64,000 nt of DNA from Nannobrachium achirus (Eukaryota > Chordata > Actinopteri > Myctophiformes > Myctophidae), in the NCBI GenBank assembly GCA_963921795.1, contig OY997641.1, positions 74,329,772 through 74,393,771 on the forward strand. Direction: 5' to 3'. The stretch's first letter is position 1. Each line of letters opens with the position of its first letter. A program made the translations under genes and the position numbers. The notes below the pieces were generated by a model. The model searched no databases and was not told where the DNA came from. It worked only from the letters and a program-made list of their open reading frames with translations. This document shows, one piece after another, positions 1-21,740 of the stretch.

Positions 1-26
1 ACACACACACACACACACACACACAG
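1..26. repeat. (CA)n microsatellite at window edge
   Basis: Uninterrupted CA dinucleotides running off the left edge. Confidence 0.95.
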
Positions 27-687
27 AGAGCTTGCACTTAATACAATGTCTTTACAGGAGATTTTCTTTTATCAATCACATCCAATCAGAACAGAGAACC
101 CATTTATCAGCTTCTAGTTTCTTCGCTTTCAATTTGACTTGTTCATTCTGTATCCTGTGTGAGTTGATGATGATGATGATGACCTAGTACCTGAGTGGTC
201 TGTTGTTATTTTTCTTCCTGTAAATAAAGTGCTACTTGGCTCTTCCAAGAGAAATACATCTCCTTCATTTCTCGTCCTGCACTGCTGCACTCCTACACCT
301 GTATCATTCAGTGCTGTGGTTCACATTTGTATTAAAGTATTAATGTACAGGAAAACGTAACCTATTCCCACAATCACTAGTGTGTCTATGACTCACTAGT
401 GCATGATGTAGGCCTACTGCTAATATCCATTTCAGTTATACATTTCTCATAACTTTCTCTTTCACAATGAATTTGGCAGAACAAAAAATAACAACTATTT
501 GACATTCAATTTCTTTTTTGACATCAATGTTTTCATTTCATTGGTTTTTGTTTTTATAAAGTCCACGTGGGTAATAATGTATTATTTGTGACATCTCAGT
601 ATTTATCAGAGAGAACTCCCTAAACCATAGCTAAATGCCGACAGTAGGGGACAGTGTAGGTCCATTTCATTTCACAAAGATCTTGTT
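27..687. other. mylk intron, no recognised feature
   Basis: AT-rich sequence with a short ATG/GAT run near 165-182. No exon, RNA gene or convincing repeat seen. Confidence 0.5.
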
Positions 688-1002
688 GCACCGTCAGGTC
701 GCAGTTACTATCAAAACCTCCACCGGCTGTCAGTCAGTCTTTCTGTCCGTGACACTTTTGCCCTACTCATATCATTTCTCACATGGCCCTCTTCAAGCTC
801 CACCATGAGGCCGATTCTTGCAAAACACATTTTTGGACACTGCTCCTACAGATTTTGCCCTGAAATCACACAAAGCGGTACACAGTATCTCTAAAGTCAT
901 GTCATCAACATGGATCTGTCCCATTCCCCATATTCCCTCCTGAGTGGCTACCATTGCCTTCTAAAGTTTGTGTATGCAACCTGACAGTCGCTTATCTCCA
1001 CT
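688..1002 (+). mobile_element. Copy 1 of the GGTCGCTTATCTCC repeat family
   Basis: Starts near CACCGTCAGGTCGCAG and ends at CTGACAGTCGCTTATCTCC. Shares long stretches with 49351-49771 and partial stretches with 48565-49312, 21615-21740 and 52444-53151. No coding capacity. The superfamily is not recognised. Confidence 0.7.
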
Positions 1003-1129
1003 AATTTACTAACATGCCATTGAAATATTCTAAACTTATTATGGAAGGTTAAAAAGAGGAGGCTGAATGGATCCTTCTTCAAAAAGCATCCATGCTTCTA
1101 ATTCAAACTGGGGTACGGTATGTTACTCA

Positions 1130-11321
<10,192 letters not shown>

Positions 11322-11476
11322 CTGCATACGGGCACAAACAAGCACGCTTGAGATCATGTTTGCTGTTATGACTGAGTAAGGACAAGGTTAAGCTCCTCTG
11401 TGGGCAATGTATTATCAATGAGGATCTTGTGGGGTCATGCTTGGCTAACAAAATATAGAACATTTTGGAAAGTGAA

Positions 11477-11729
11477 TTAAAGGGATATTCCACTTTCTTT
11501 GGTAATTTTATTTCCTATTATAACTCCATAAACTCCATTTTAACCATGATAGATCTTTTTTTCTGGTGACTAATTATTATTAAAAATAAATCACCAGAAA
11601 TGGGGAGTGTCTGATAAAATGAATATCAAATATCTAAAAATTGAATCAAGCAAATAAAAAACTGTCCAAAAGCCTGAGAAGACAAAAAAATGACCAAAGT
11701 TTTTTTGAAAGTGAAATAGCCCTGTTTAA
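11477..11729. mobile_element. Decayed relative of the MITE at 42869
   Basis: Left end TTAAAGGGATATTCCACTTTC and internal CCATTTTAACCATGATAGAT match the intact fold-back at 42869-43309. The right end (GAAAGTGAAATAGCCCTGTTTA) is eroded. Confidence 0.7.
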
Positions 11730-11975
11730 TGTATCAATGCCAGGGCAGGGCATGAGATGGAGTGAACCAGACCTAGAACACAGGCCTTACAGTAGGTGAA
11801 GTAGAATCATTTTATTCAATTATTTATTAAGGATCAGGGGCGTCAATTGGGTATGGCAGGGGTATGCAGCTGCCATACCCTGGGTCCAGGGGGGAAAATA
11901 AAAGTTACTTTTAAATATAAATCCATGAATGTCTCTTTGTCTATCTGTGCTGGTTATTATTATTATGTTGTTAAA

Positions 11976-12978
11976 TTAAAGGAGCTATAGTCAACTTTTT
12001 CATTGTAGGTGTAGGAGCCAAACTGGGTTAATTGGTATTTTGGGCACTCGATTAACTGATTGATTGGCTATCTGGTGGAGGCACCCATTGGCACCTCATT
12101 TTGTGGGCGTGTCTCTGTTTGTGGCCTCAGATTCACAGAGGTTACAAAAGACACCTCTCCCATGCTCATCTTCAAGGCTGGTTTTGTCCATGGTAGCCTG
12201 GGCTGGCTTCCAATTTCGGGCTTTTGATCCGGTCGGGAGCGGAAGAGCTCCTACGTTTTTCTGTAGTCCAAAACGGACTACACTTTGGCCGGAAACAACG
12301 ACCGGAAACAGTTTTAACCCGTACTTGCGCATGCGCTAACTACTTGCGCATGCGCTAAACTGGGTTGAAACTGTTTCCGGTCGTTGTTTCCGGCCAAAGT
12401 GTAGTCCGTTTTGGACTACAGAAAAACGTAGGAGCTCTTCCGCTCCCGACCGGATCAAACGGCCCGTTTAGTAAACGAAGACCAGGCTTTCTCTCAGGGG
12501 AAAGCCTGGTGAGGCGAGGTTATGTCCATGGAGGTAGGGTGAGCTGGGGGAGTGAAACTTTTGTTGACCGCACTGGAGCACTTTTCATAGCTTAATATCG
12601 CACTTTTATTGTTGTAATTTGCTCACTGATTATTTAATTTCATACACAGATTTATTGCATTATTTTGATAACTGTAATGATTGGTGTCACTGAAAATTAT
12701 GAGTAAAGCATTTTAAACTTATGAGCGACTTTGTGGATGTGAGTGTTTTAAGGTGCGCGTCATACATACTTTCATCCTAGTCTATAGACTAGCATGTAAA
12801 CAAAGTGTCGGTCTGACAATGGCCAAAATGATTATGTTATCATTATTTTACGCTTTTTGTGGTCATTTTTGAATAGAAACACATATATGAAACTTATTTT
12901 TTTAAATAAAATATTTTCGAAACATTATTTTTATTTTAGCATCCGTTTTTCAAAAAAAGTTGACTATAGCTCCTTTAA
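11976..12978. mobile_element. TTAA-flanked element with terminal inverted repeats
   Basis: TTAA then AGGAGCTATAGTCAACTTTT at the left. The right end is AAAAGTTGACTATAGCTCCT then TTAA. A TTAA duplication is typical of Kolobok and piggyBac. It has no transposase. Its interior carries the long palindrome at 12223-12459. Confidence 0.75.
12223..12459. repeat. 237-bp near-perfect palindrome
   Basis: Arms start TTTGATCCGGTCGGGAGCGG and mirror around 12340. Near the centre are two TTGCGCATGCGC boxes (NRF1-like). A predicted cruciform or hairpin. Open frames through it are symmetric by-products. Confidence 0.9.
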
Positions 12979-13236
12979 CTACAAATGCAAAATTAAACAA
13001 AATGGTCACTTTAACAAGGTATTATAATTGTTTTCTCCCCATCTTGACAGAATGGTATATTCCCAGGTTCCGCAAGTCAGCTGCACAGGTGCAATGCATT
13101 TATTGTTAATTGTGGCACGTTTACTAACATCCCAAGTTTAGCTGCACTTGAACAACTGTTCCAGGCTGCCCAAGAAACCGTAGAAACGGAGGCAAAAATA
13201 AAATGTACTTCTTAAAACAAATGTATCATGCCTGTT

Positions 13237-13307
13237 GCTAAGGTATGGCAACATGACTGGTGTCTTGCACGCGCGCGAAGACACCAGTGATGTTGCCATA
13301 CCTTAGC
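13237..13307. repeat. Palindrome with GC-alternating loop
   Basis: GCTAAGGTATGGCAACATGA, then CTGGTGTCTT, mirrored after a CGCGCGCG centre by AAGACACCAGTGATGTTGCC and ATACCTTAGC. Right terminal part of the hAT-like element at 11835-13329. Confidence 0.85.
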
Positions 13308-13319
13308 TTTTTATGGACT

Positions 13320-13520
13320 GACGCCACTGGTCCTGTCCTCTCCTTTCCACCCCACTCCTTTCCTCTCTTCTCCTCCCTACTCCACTCTTCTCCTTTCATC
13401 TCCACTCCTCTCCACTCCTCTCCTCTCCTCTCCTCCTTTAACTCCTTTCCTACCTGCTCCTCCCCTCTCCTCCCCTCCTCTGTCCCCTCTCCCCTCCCAT
13501 TCCTCCACGTTCATCCTCGG
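13320..13520. repeat. (CTCCT)n-like polypyrimidine tract
   Basis: About 190 bases almost purely C and T on the plus strand with repeated TCTCCTC/ACTCC units. Confidence 0.85.
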
Positions 13521-14559
13521 CTCTGAGGCAAATCAAAGAGTACTTTTTAGTTACCCGATCAATAACGCCCCTTAACTTCCCTTTATTACTCCACTGCCAG
13601 TGTAAGGGACAGGGGGTAGAGGAGGGAGAGGTAATATTCACTTCATAAATCATGCAGTAAAAAATGTCATGGGGGTAATTGTGGTTTTCTAACACCCTTT
13701 AAAGGGAGGCAGATTTTATTAGTGGGTTAACGCTGCCAGCCGACCCTCATTTCTTCTCATTATGGGCTCATGGAGGCATCATCAAAACTTAAAGCGTTAC
13801 ATCACATCTCAGCGGACCCTGGCCTCATTTCATAAATACGTACAGTATGCCTTCGCTGAACATGAAATGCATCAAGAGATGCATCAAGAGCAGCGCCACT
13901 CACTCAAGAGTGAGTGGCGCTGCACACACACTCACACTTACCGGTATACAAGCAATAGTAAAAGTCTATTTACTAGTAAATATAGGACAGTACTATTTTT
14001 GGCAATCTCATTTTCAATGTTTTTTTTTTCTCCTTCTATTGTCGTTTCATTTCTTTTATTTATTCCGTCCATTGTTTGTTTCCAGAACATATAAATTGCC
14101 AATCCAAGTATAAATAAATAGCATAAATAACTGGGATGATTGCCCCCATTCAGGTGCAATATAGGATCCATTTTCTCGACGTCTTTCTCCCATCTCTTGT
14201 TCTTCTCGTCGTAGTTCCCCCATGAATTTCAATTGTCCAATAATTTCCCACCGCATCCTAGACTTACAGCGGTTTTGTCACATCTTCTGGTGATTAAACG
14301 GATCGATTTTCTTTTCTCTGTGGGTGATTAATCCCACGGGTTGGAGAGATTACACAGAGAGCCACACTAAAGCCTTATTAATGGATTCACACAGAGAGCC
14401 TTCCATTCATAAGGCTAATGAGATTGGATTACAGAGCAGATCTTGGGTGAGAGAGGAAACTCATGTTTTGTGATATCGAGGAAGACAGTCTGAGACTTTG
14501 GTTTTGTTTCACTCATTTGCACAGTAATAGAACATTACAGTAAAGCCAAGCGATTAAAA

Positions 14560-14645
14560 TAGATAAATGACCCTAAAAGAAATACAGTAGGATGTGAAAA
14601 AATAGATAAATGACCCTAAAAGAAATACAGTAGGATGTGAAATGT
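14560..14645. repeat. Two-copy tandem repeat, about 43 bp
   Basis: The unit AGATAAATGACCCTAAAAG..AAATACAGTAGGATGTGAAA occurs twice back to back. Confidence 0.85.
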
Positions 14646-14880
14646 AAGGTGTTGAGGTGGTGTCTCCTCCAAAAGCAAAGGATTTCCGGGTCAAGCTGGA
14701 GAAGTGGGTGCGGAGTGAGCGAGTGAGCAGAGATTTGGGTATCGGAGGAATTTGGCTCCTGTGTGTGCAGTGCACTCCCTGAAAATCCCATGTCCAGGAA
14801 GTAGAAATGAGATAAGGTGAGTATGGTCAGGAGAGTTACTATAGTCTAGGGCCCGAGGTGGAGGGGCCTTCATTATTTTA

Positions 14881-14945
14881 TACTTTAGCTATTGAAAAAT
14901 AACAGTGCAAGCTTGTATATCTGCTATTTTTCAATAGTTAAAGTA
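14881..14945. repeat. CTACAAGC hairpin family, copy H2 (short)
   Basis: TACTTTAGCTATTGAAAAAT then AACAGTGCAAGCTTGTATATC, then CTGCTATTTTTCAATAGTTA and AAGTA. The inner tip stem is missing. The flanks (AGGGCCCAGAATTTGGTGCG) recur inverted at 16355-16376. Confidence 0.7.
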
Positions 14946-15616
14946 CCTAGGGCCCAGAATTTGGTGCGACACCCCTGAGTAGAAATGAGAGAAGCTGAGT
15001 ATGGTGCCCACAATGACAGTACTGTTGGGGGTGCAAGTCCCAAACAACATGCAGCTAGTCACATAGTTTTAGCAGGAAGAGGATAACTGCCAGCCGGCTG
15101 ACCATACATGTCGGGAAACTGGGACTGTTTACAGAACATTGTCATAGTTGTCTATAACAGTAGAGCCTGGTGTTATGTTTAACTGTCAGCATTGGACAAT
15201 GTTTGTGCCAGAACAAATTGATAAAAAAGGTCAGGATTAATTGCTGGTTGCTAGGAGATTGTCAGGCAGGGCTGAAGAGGGCCCTGCGTGGCTTTGGGCT
15301 TCAGCTAAGTCTTGCATAGAACATGGACAACTTGCTTTGCCGGCATCAATAAAACACCTTCAATATAACAACTATTCACTAAACAATACAACAAAACAAA
15401 TAACCTAAATTAGCAGTTAAAAGTCAGTATGTCTGTTTTTCAGTGAGGGAGGGCGGTGTTCTTCAGCTCCATCACATGAAGCAAATTTGCATTTGGTGCG
15501 GGTGAGAATGAGATAAAAAGGACTTTTATAAGATGTACAACATCTCACCTCAAAACACAAAAGAAAAAAGACGACAACAAACAAATAGACGTGGAGATGG
15601 ATCCCAGGCTCTAAAA

Positions 15617-16039
15617 CAGGGGTCTTCAACAGGGGGTCCTCAGAGTCACTACAGGGGGTCCTCCGAATCTTTGTGTGATAAAAATCTATTTTCTCCTTTT
15701 TTATATTAACCACTTGAACCCGAGCGTCCATATTCTGAGAACTTTAGCCAAAAATAGCAGATCACCCCTTAGATGAGCTATTTTCGGCAAAGAGGTTTTG
15801 TAGAGGTGAAAAAGAGCAGACCAAGTACAGAGTGAAAGGTCAACTTTATTAGGTATTGACAGTTCAAGTGGTTAAATATCTGAAAACACAAATTGACCTG
15901 AATCCAAAATACACTGATGATTGTGCTGTCAAACGATGAAAGTATATGAAATCCACGAAAAAGGTTGTGGGGGTCCCTGCCTCATCTCTCTCTCTCTCAG
16001 CTAAGGGGTCCTTGGCCTGAAAACGTTGGAGACCCCTGC
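15617..16039. mobile_element. hAT non-autonomous element with 8-bp target duplication
   Basis: Left end CAGGGGTCTTCAAC, right end GTTGGAGACCCCTG. Flanks CTCTAAAA (15609-15616) and CTCTAAAT (16040-16047) are an 8-bp duplication with one difference, the hAT signature. It carries a nested TTAA fold-back and no transposase. Confidence 0.85.
15706..15875. mobile_element. Nested TTAA-flanked fold-back element
   Basis: TTAACCACTTGAACCC at the left and GTTCAAGTGGTTAA at the right, inside the hAT element. TTAA on both sides is the probable target duplication. Confidence 0.75.
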
Positions 16040-16420
16040 TCTAAATAAAAGCACATGTCATCATTACTGCTGGCTGCAGAGCTGCGTGTAAAAATGGCCT
16101 CTCTCTGACTCTTTTCTAAACTGGAAATAGAACTGATGGAGCCAAAAACTTTCTCCACATGACTTTGGGGATCCGTGTCACACCCCACGGCCTCAAACCT
16201 CCTCCAGAGCTCTGTCAGATCTCAGCAGGACACAGCAGGCTGTCTAAGCCACCTTCCAAGCACTCCGGGAAGGGGGCAGAGGAAGGACCAAAACATGAGG
16301 GCGGACAGAGCAGCGGAGGAGTGGAGGGAGGGCAGGAGGATGCAGGAGCAGGGGGTGTCGCACCAAATTCTGGGCCCCGTGGGTGCAAGGATTCACTGCA
16401 CATTTTGTGCTTTAACTATT

Positions 16421-16565
16421 GAAAAATAGCAGATATACAAGCTCGCAGCGCGGCACCGAGTGCCGCGCTGCAAGCTTGTAGAAACCACCATAAAAAAATA
16501 GCAGATATTACAAGCTCCCAGCGCGGCACCGAGTGCCACGCTGCAAGCTTGTAGATCTGCTATTT
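16421..16565. repeat. CTACAAGC hairpin family, copies H3a and H3b in tandem
   Basis: Two consecutive hairpins. Each has AATAGCAGATAT.ACAAGCT, the tip stem GCGCGGCACCGAGTGCC.CGC and GCAAGCTTGTAG. The second ends with ATCTGCTATTTATTTTTT. Confidence 0.9.
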
Positions 16566-16810
16566 ATTTTTTAATTGTGAAGATTTGAGCAAGTCTTTGA
16601 ATATTTCAAATATTTCAAAAAACCTATGTTTCTATGTCAGTGGTGCTCAAACCTTTTCATGTGAGGGGCCCCCAAAATGATATGTATTTGGTCAAAAACC
16701 GCCATCTCAAAATCTTTAGTTTCAGGGACACCCCCAGAAGCAAAATTTTAGTTACAAATGTTGACTTAAAAAATAATATATTCAAAGATTTGCACCCATT
16801 TTCACGACTT

Positions 16811-16890
16811 TAAAAAAATAGCAGATCTGTAAGCTTGCAGCGTGGCACCGAGTGCCGCGCTGAGAGCTTGTAGATCTGCTATTTTTTTTT
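16811..16890. repeat. CTACAAGC hairpin family, copy H4
   Basis: TAAAAAAATAGCAGATCTG then TAAGCTTGCAGCGTGGCACC, GAGTGCCGCGCTGAGAGCTT and GTAGATCTGCTATTTTTTTT. Confidence 0.9.
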
Positions 16891-17150
16891 TTTTTAATCG
16901 TGAAGATTTGTGCAAGTCTTTGAATATTTCAAATCCTTCTAATGTTTTTTTTTTTTAAAAACCTATGTTTCTATGTCAGTGGTGCTCAAACCTTTTCATG
17001 TGAAGGACCCCCAAAATGATATGTATTTGGTCACAAACCCCCATCTCAAAATCTTTAGTTTCAGGGACCCCCCCAGAAACAAAATTTGAGTTACAAATGT
17101 TCACTTAAAAAATAATATATTCAAAGATTTGCACACATTTTCACGACTTT

Positions 17151-17194
17151 TCAAAAATAGCAGATCTGCAAGCTCGCAGCACGGCACCGAGTGT
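17151..17194. repeat. CTACAAGC hairpin family, copy H5 (left half)
   Basis: TCAAAAATAGCAGATCTGCA then AGCTCGCAGCACGGCACCGA. Cut off before the right arm. Confidence 0.8.
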
Positions 17195-17622
17195 CAATAG
17201 TATAGTATAAAATAATTAAAGTCCCTCCCTAGTAAGTCAGTCCCACGTCCCCCCCCCCCCCCCTCCCCCCTTGTGACGCCCCTGGGTGCAGGAGAAGGAG
17301 AAAACTGTGGAGCTCACTTTTAAAACACACGTATGACCCACAGGGGGGGATCAGGGGCCCCAATCACAGCTGGAGGTCATCCGTATTATGGGAAGGGAAT
17401 AGGGAGGCAAAGGCAACTGAAGTGGGTTACTCCAGGTCAGTGCACAGACGATAGCCCCATTTCATCTGGACTGAATAGTGCACATGCTCGCCTACGGAGT
17501 GTAACAGATTATGGAGTGGAAAACACACCCCTTAATCGTCCTGTGGTCACTCACTGCATCCTGGCATCTGCGGTGACAATGGTGTTTATCTATGCGTGTG
17601 GCGCACGTGGGTGTACTGTACA

Positions 17623-17905
<283 letters not shown>

Positions 17906-18196
17906 AAATAGATATAGATACACCATAAAAATGCTATTATACAGCATACGATTTGTGAAAGTGACAAACGGGCTTCACAGTTATGTCAGGTGTGTTCATA
18001 TGCTGATGGTGATGCGATTTCAGATGAATTGCTCCAGCCAGCGAGGAGAAACGCTGAGACAGACAGACAGACAGACAGACACTCACTCACTCAGACATTC
18101 GCAAAATTATAGTATAGATGACTGGATGTACAAGTCGACGTCGTGTGCATTTGTTTTGTGCAGTCAATTTGCAAACTTCTGTTTATGAGTATACTA

Positions 18197-18315
18197 CAGT
18201 GCTTCTTAAAGTGTGGTCCAGCGACTCTCAGGGGTTCCCAGCTTAATAATAGTTTGGGACCAAATGTAAGTGTTAATTTGGGGGTCCTTGACATGAAAAT
18301 GTTTGAGAATCACTG
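18197..18315. mobile_element. Short hAT-like element
   Basis: Left CAGTGCTTCTTAAAGTGTGG, right GTTTGAGAATCACTG. The style matches hAT ends (CAGTGNTTCTCAAA). No clean target duplication. Confidence 0.5.
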
Positions 18316-18608
18316 TTCTACATCCACACAGAACACAAAACCAACATTTATTATTAGAAACTGCTATTCACTGAATACAATCATCCACATGTTTGAATGA
18401 GGCTTCACACACTTCTCTAAATACATGTGAAATGGATGTGAAAAACAATTACATTGTTTTGTAGGAAGCTAGATGTCATAAACATGATATACTTAGCTAG
18501 GCAATATGGTGTGGCCCAAAAATCATCCCTTATGAATACACATTTAATTGCAGGTACAACATGGGTTATGCTTTGACATCACAGTCATTTCATATTGCAC
18601 AACAGTAA

Positions 18609-18609
18609 A

Positions 18610-18643
<34 letters not shown>
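18609..18643. repeat. (TGTC)n microsatellite
   Basis: About eight TGTC/CTGT units immediately before the acceptor of the THAP exon, where they act as its pyrimidine-rich tract if the exon is used. Confidence 0.9.
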
Positions 18644-18645
<2 letters not shown>

Positions 18646-18647
18646 AG

Positions 18648-18780
18648 ATTCCCTAAGGAAGAAGAGAGGAAGAAGGTATGGTTGGTGAAGATGAAGAGAG
18701 ACAAATGGCAGCCTACAGATTCCTCACGTCTGTGCAATGTCCACTTTGAAGAAGATCAGTTCTTCATGCACAGGAAAAAG
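18648..18780 (+). CDS. THAP-domain exon (orphan, partial)
   Basis: THAP domains are C2CH zinc-binding DNA-binding modules found in cell-cycle regulators and P-element-type transposases. This exon carries the middle and C-terminal part: FPKEEERKKVWLVKMKRDKW, then QPTDSSRLCNVHFEEDQF. The invariant Trp, Pro and the C-x2-H-F pair are all present. Acceptor TATCAG and donor AAAAAG/GTATAT border it. I found neither the upstream exon with the first two Cys nor a clear downstream AVPTLF exon. VPAMF near 20386, after a TTTCACAG acceptor, is in another phase. It may be a gene fragment, a decayed transposase or an incompletely seen gene. Confidence 0.7.
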
Positions 18781-18849
18781 GTATATCAATGTCCTGGAAT
18801 TAATCAAAGAGTGATGAATAGTATCTGACATTGATGGTGTCTGGCTCGG

Positions 18850-19900
18850 ACAACATTGCTCAATTTTGGTGTGAACATTATATCAAGATATTCAACGGTG
18901 TTAGAGTAATGTTATTGTTGTTGATAATGTCGTTTTGGCCATTAATGTAGTTTGTTCAAGTTAGGTGACTGACATTCTCTCGAGTCTGTTTGACGATGGC
19001 TAGTTAGATTAGGTGTTTGATGCTATTGATTTGCATGTTAATAACAAATCATGTGTTCTGGAATCTGGATAATATTTTAGAAGAGCATCTTAAGTATGCC
19101 AGCTTTAGATTAGTCTGACGCTAGCTATAGTTTTACAGTTTTAATGGTAGCCTACAAGTTGTCCTCCCTAAATCCGTTTTATTGGTCCCTATGCTTATAG
19201 ACCAAACTGGGAAATAAAACACCCATTATCCTGTCAAAAGTATTACTGGATAGAGTCCTTTCCGACCGTGATTGAAATGTATGTTTTAACTACTGATACT
19301 GCTCATAGTTTGGCAAAGAATATGACATTACATATATAGTGCCAACACAGTAGCATTATGCTTTTCAGATGCTTGTCAAGGAGCAGGAAATCCAATTTCC
19401 AGTACAGTCCAGTGTTCTATATCGCAGATGCTGCTCTGGGTGTGTCTCAGGAATTAAAATATATTTGACACATCCTCTCAGAGAATATCATAGCAAAATA
19501 TATGCTCAGGCTAATATGTTTTTAAAGACATTTACTGGGTTTTGTAAATGTCAATAAGTGCACCTATTACAGAGAAAGAGATAAGAATTCAAAGCATACA
19601 ACAATGTTACTTCTCTGTATTCCCACTAGGCATAGTGCCGGTCAGTTGTTTACTTCTGTTTGTGTGCCCACTTGTGAGGCACTGTAAGGCAACTGATGTA
19701 CACTTTTATACAGTGCCTGGTAAAGTAGGGTCGCACACTGATCAAATATCTTTCACTCTGCACTTTTTTGTAATTTAGCTTGTGATAACATGGCTGTATG
19801 CAACAACAAAATAAATGTGTGTAGTGTTCACACCTGTAGCAACACATCTGTATTTAAATAACTTCAAACACAATACATTGTGAAGGTAAATTAACTCTCA
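18850..19900. other. No gene recognised
   Basis: AT-rich sequence between the THAP exon and the repeats near 20 kb. Nothing supported. Confidence 0.4.
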
Positions 19901-19902
19901 AA

Positions 19903-20115
19903 GACACTGCGAGCTTGTAGATCTGCTAATTCTTTATTATATTTTACCCGATCTTTGACACAACTTCTAAATCCTTCCTCTAAATCAGTGGTTCACATTC
20001 ACAAACCTTTTCTTGTCAAGGACCCCCAAAATTAGTTATTTGGCCACAGACTCCAATTGCAAAACATGTTTTTCCAGGGACCCCCCAGAAGCAAATATTT
20101 GAGTTACAAATGTTC
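19903..20115. repeat. Hairpin right half (H6) plus hAT-type repeat relic
   Basis: CACTGCGAGCTTGTAGATCT, then GCTAATTC, is a right arm of the hairpin family. It is followed by CAGTGGTTCACATTCACAAA and CAAGGACCCCCAAAAT, which match the segments at 16638 and 16978. Confidence 0.65.
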
Positions 20116-20119
20116 GTTT

Positions 20120-21600
20120 TTAAATAGATCAATTCAAAGACTTATATTTATTTAGTTTAATAATAAAAAAGCCCAACGTGAGAAGACACCTCTAGTGCAG
20201 AAGAGGTGTTTAAGATAAGTCATGCACACATTCAACACTACATTTTTAAATGTTAACAGTGAATACTTTTCTATTCTGAATACATTCTATTGAAGAAGTA
20301 CATTCACTGAACATCTTGTCTTATTTCCTCCTCTCTTCCTTTCTCTCTCTGTCTCATTCTTTCACAGTTGTACCAGCAATGTTTAAAGAAGAAGCAAACA
20401 TCTGTTCATCCTGGCAGAAGGGAGATTGGACGGTCATCTCTTCATCTTCGGACCAAGGCTTGCATGGAGGGAGGCTGGAGGAACAGCATCTCTTCACATG
20501 GACAACGGCTCTGTCCAAATCATTAATCATACTTTTAATATAAAACTGTCACCCAGCACTGATCACCCACATTTCCATTTTAATTTAATTTGAAATACAT
20601 TAGACCACAGGCCGCAGAATGAAATCCATGTGGTTTAAATTTGCCCGTAAATGTACATTTTCACCAATGTCACTTAGATCATGTTAGGGTGCTGGTGGTT
20701 CTGTATGTGAACCTAGGCCCTTTCTGTACGCAATTCTGTATGTCATTGATGTCTGGTAGGAAAAAAACCTTGTATGCCCAATTGATTCTTTGTAGTTATT
20801 AGTCACAAGCTATTCATAATTGTCATTGTTTTGTTATTTATTAAACCCACAGACACCAAAAAGAATTGTTTCCTAGTTTCAACTGTAAATACAGTTGAAA
20901 CAACATGTCACATCGTGACAAGTTGTATGCTTGTCTGTTTCATGACTGACTTGGCTTTCATTTACGGAAAAAGAAAACAAGGTTTCTGGCAGACAGCAAC
21001 GATTAGGCTTGAAAATATGTTTTTATAAATGGATCTAAAAGTTCATAGCATGGCATGAAGTGATGCTGTAGATCTGCAGTTTTGGAATAGCCCAGTAAAG
21101 TGGATACACAGATGCTTTCCCGGTGTTGTGTCCCTTGGAAAAAGTACACTGAGGTAGTGATTGTGGACATAGCCATTAATGTTTGGGTTTTAAACTGCTA
21201 TGTTACACTGCCCCAGACTTAAAAAGATGTTTTTGTAAGACGTGAAGGCAATACTTTTAATAAATGCATTTTGCTTTCAAAATAATTGATTAGAGTATTA
21301 TCTTAACATATTGCTTGTCATGTTTAAAAAGTCCAGGTACCATTATTCCAGAGTCTGTGTTTGTATAGGAGTATAATTTGCAGCTAGTGAGGGAAAAGCT
21401 GTATTGCATTATAATCATGTTTAAGGTTTCTGGATTTAATTAAGGCTGGGATAGAAAGTCAACCTGAATGAACATTTGCATGCATGACATGTTTGCTATG
21501 GCTAAAACCTCAAAATGAGTGATGCTATTGGTAGAAACATAATCATTTATTTACACTGCATTTGGATCACAATTATTTACATATTTACAGGAGTGTCGAG
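20120..21600. other. No confirmed gene; weak exon candidate near 20348
   Basis: A TTTCACAG acceptor at 20340-20347 is followed by a frame with VPAMFKEEANICSSWQKG. It could be the distal THAP exon but the phase does not match 18648-18780. A weak hairpin-family relic (GCTGTAGATCTGCAGTTTT) is at 21066-21084. Confidence 0.35.
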
Positions 21601-21614
21601 TTCAACCACAGTCC

Positions 21615-21740
21615 ACTGGTAAGACTCCCTAATCAGGAGATAAGCGACCATCAGGTCACATACACAAACTGCAGACAATGGTAGCCAATCAGGAGGGAAT
21701 ATGGGAAATGGGACCGATCCATGTTGATGACATGACTTGC
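21615..21740 (-). mobile_element. Copy 2 of the GGTCGCTTATCTCC repeat family (end only)
   Basis: Begins ACTGGTAAGACTCCCTAATC, then AGGAGATAAGCGACC, the reverse complement of the end at 49275-49312. The following GTAGCCAATCAGGAGGGAAT matches 49690-49710 inverted. Confidence 0.7.

Larger units (their letters stand above)
11835..13329. mobile_element. hAT-like non-autonomous element interrupted by another transposon
   Basis: Left CAGGGGCGTCAATTGGGTA and right GACTGACGCCACTG are imperfect inverted ends of hAT style. GTATGGCA motifs recur near both ends. An 8-bp target duplication was not found, so the outer boundary is tentative. The element at 11976-12978 lies inside it. Confidence 0.5.
16349..17284. 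mobile_element. hAT-like element carrying the tandem hairpins
   Basis: Ends CAGGGGGTGTCGCACC and GTGACGCCCCTG. TGCAGGAG precedes the left end (16341) and recurs two bases after the right end (17287), a probable 8-bp duplication. The interior has two roughly 345-bp tandem units (about 16493-16830 and 16831-17176), each with a hairpin and a CAGTGGTGCTCAAACCTTTT segment. Confidence 0.65.

Noticed and set aside
16453..16466. GGCACCGAGTGCCG resembles the tail of a Cas9 guide scaffold
   Set aside because: Chance match within a hairpin tip. Other copies have different tips and there is no cas gene in this eukaryotic region.
20348..20543. Distal THAP exon
   Set aside because: VPAMF is suggestive, but the phase does not join to 18780 and the rest has no similarity I recognise.
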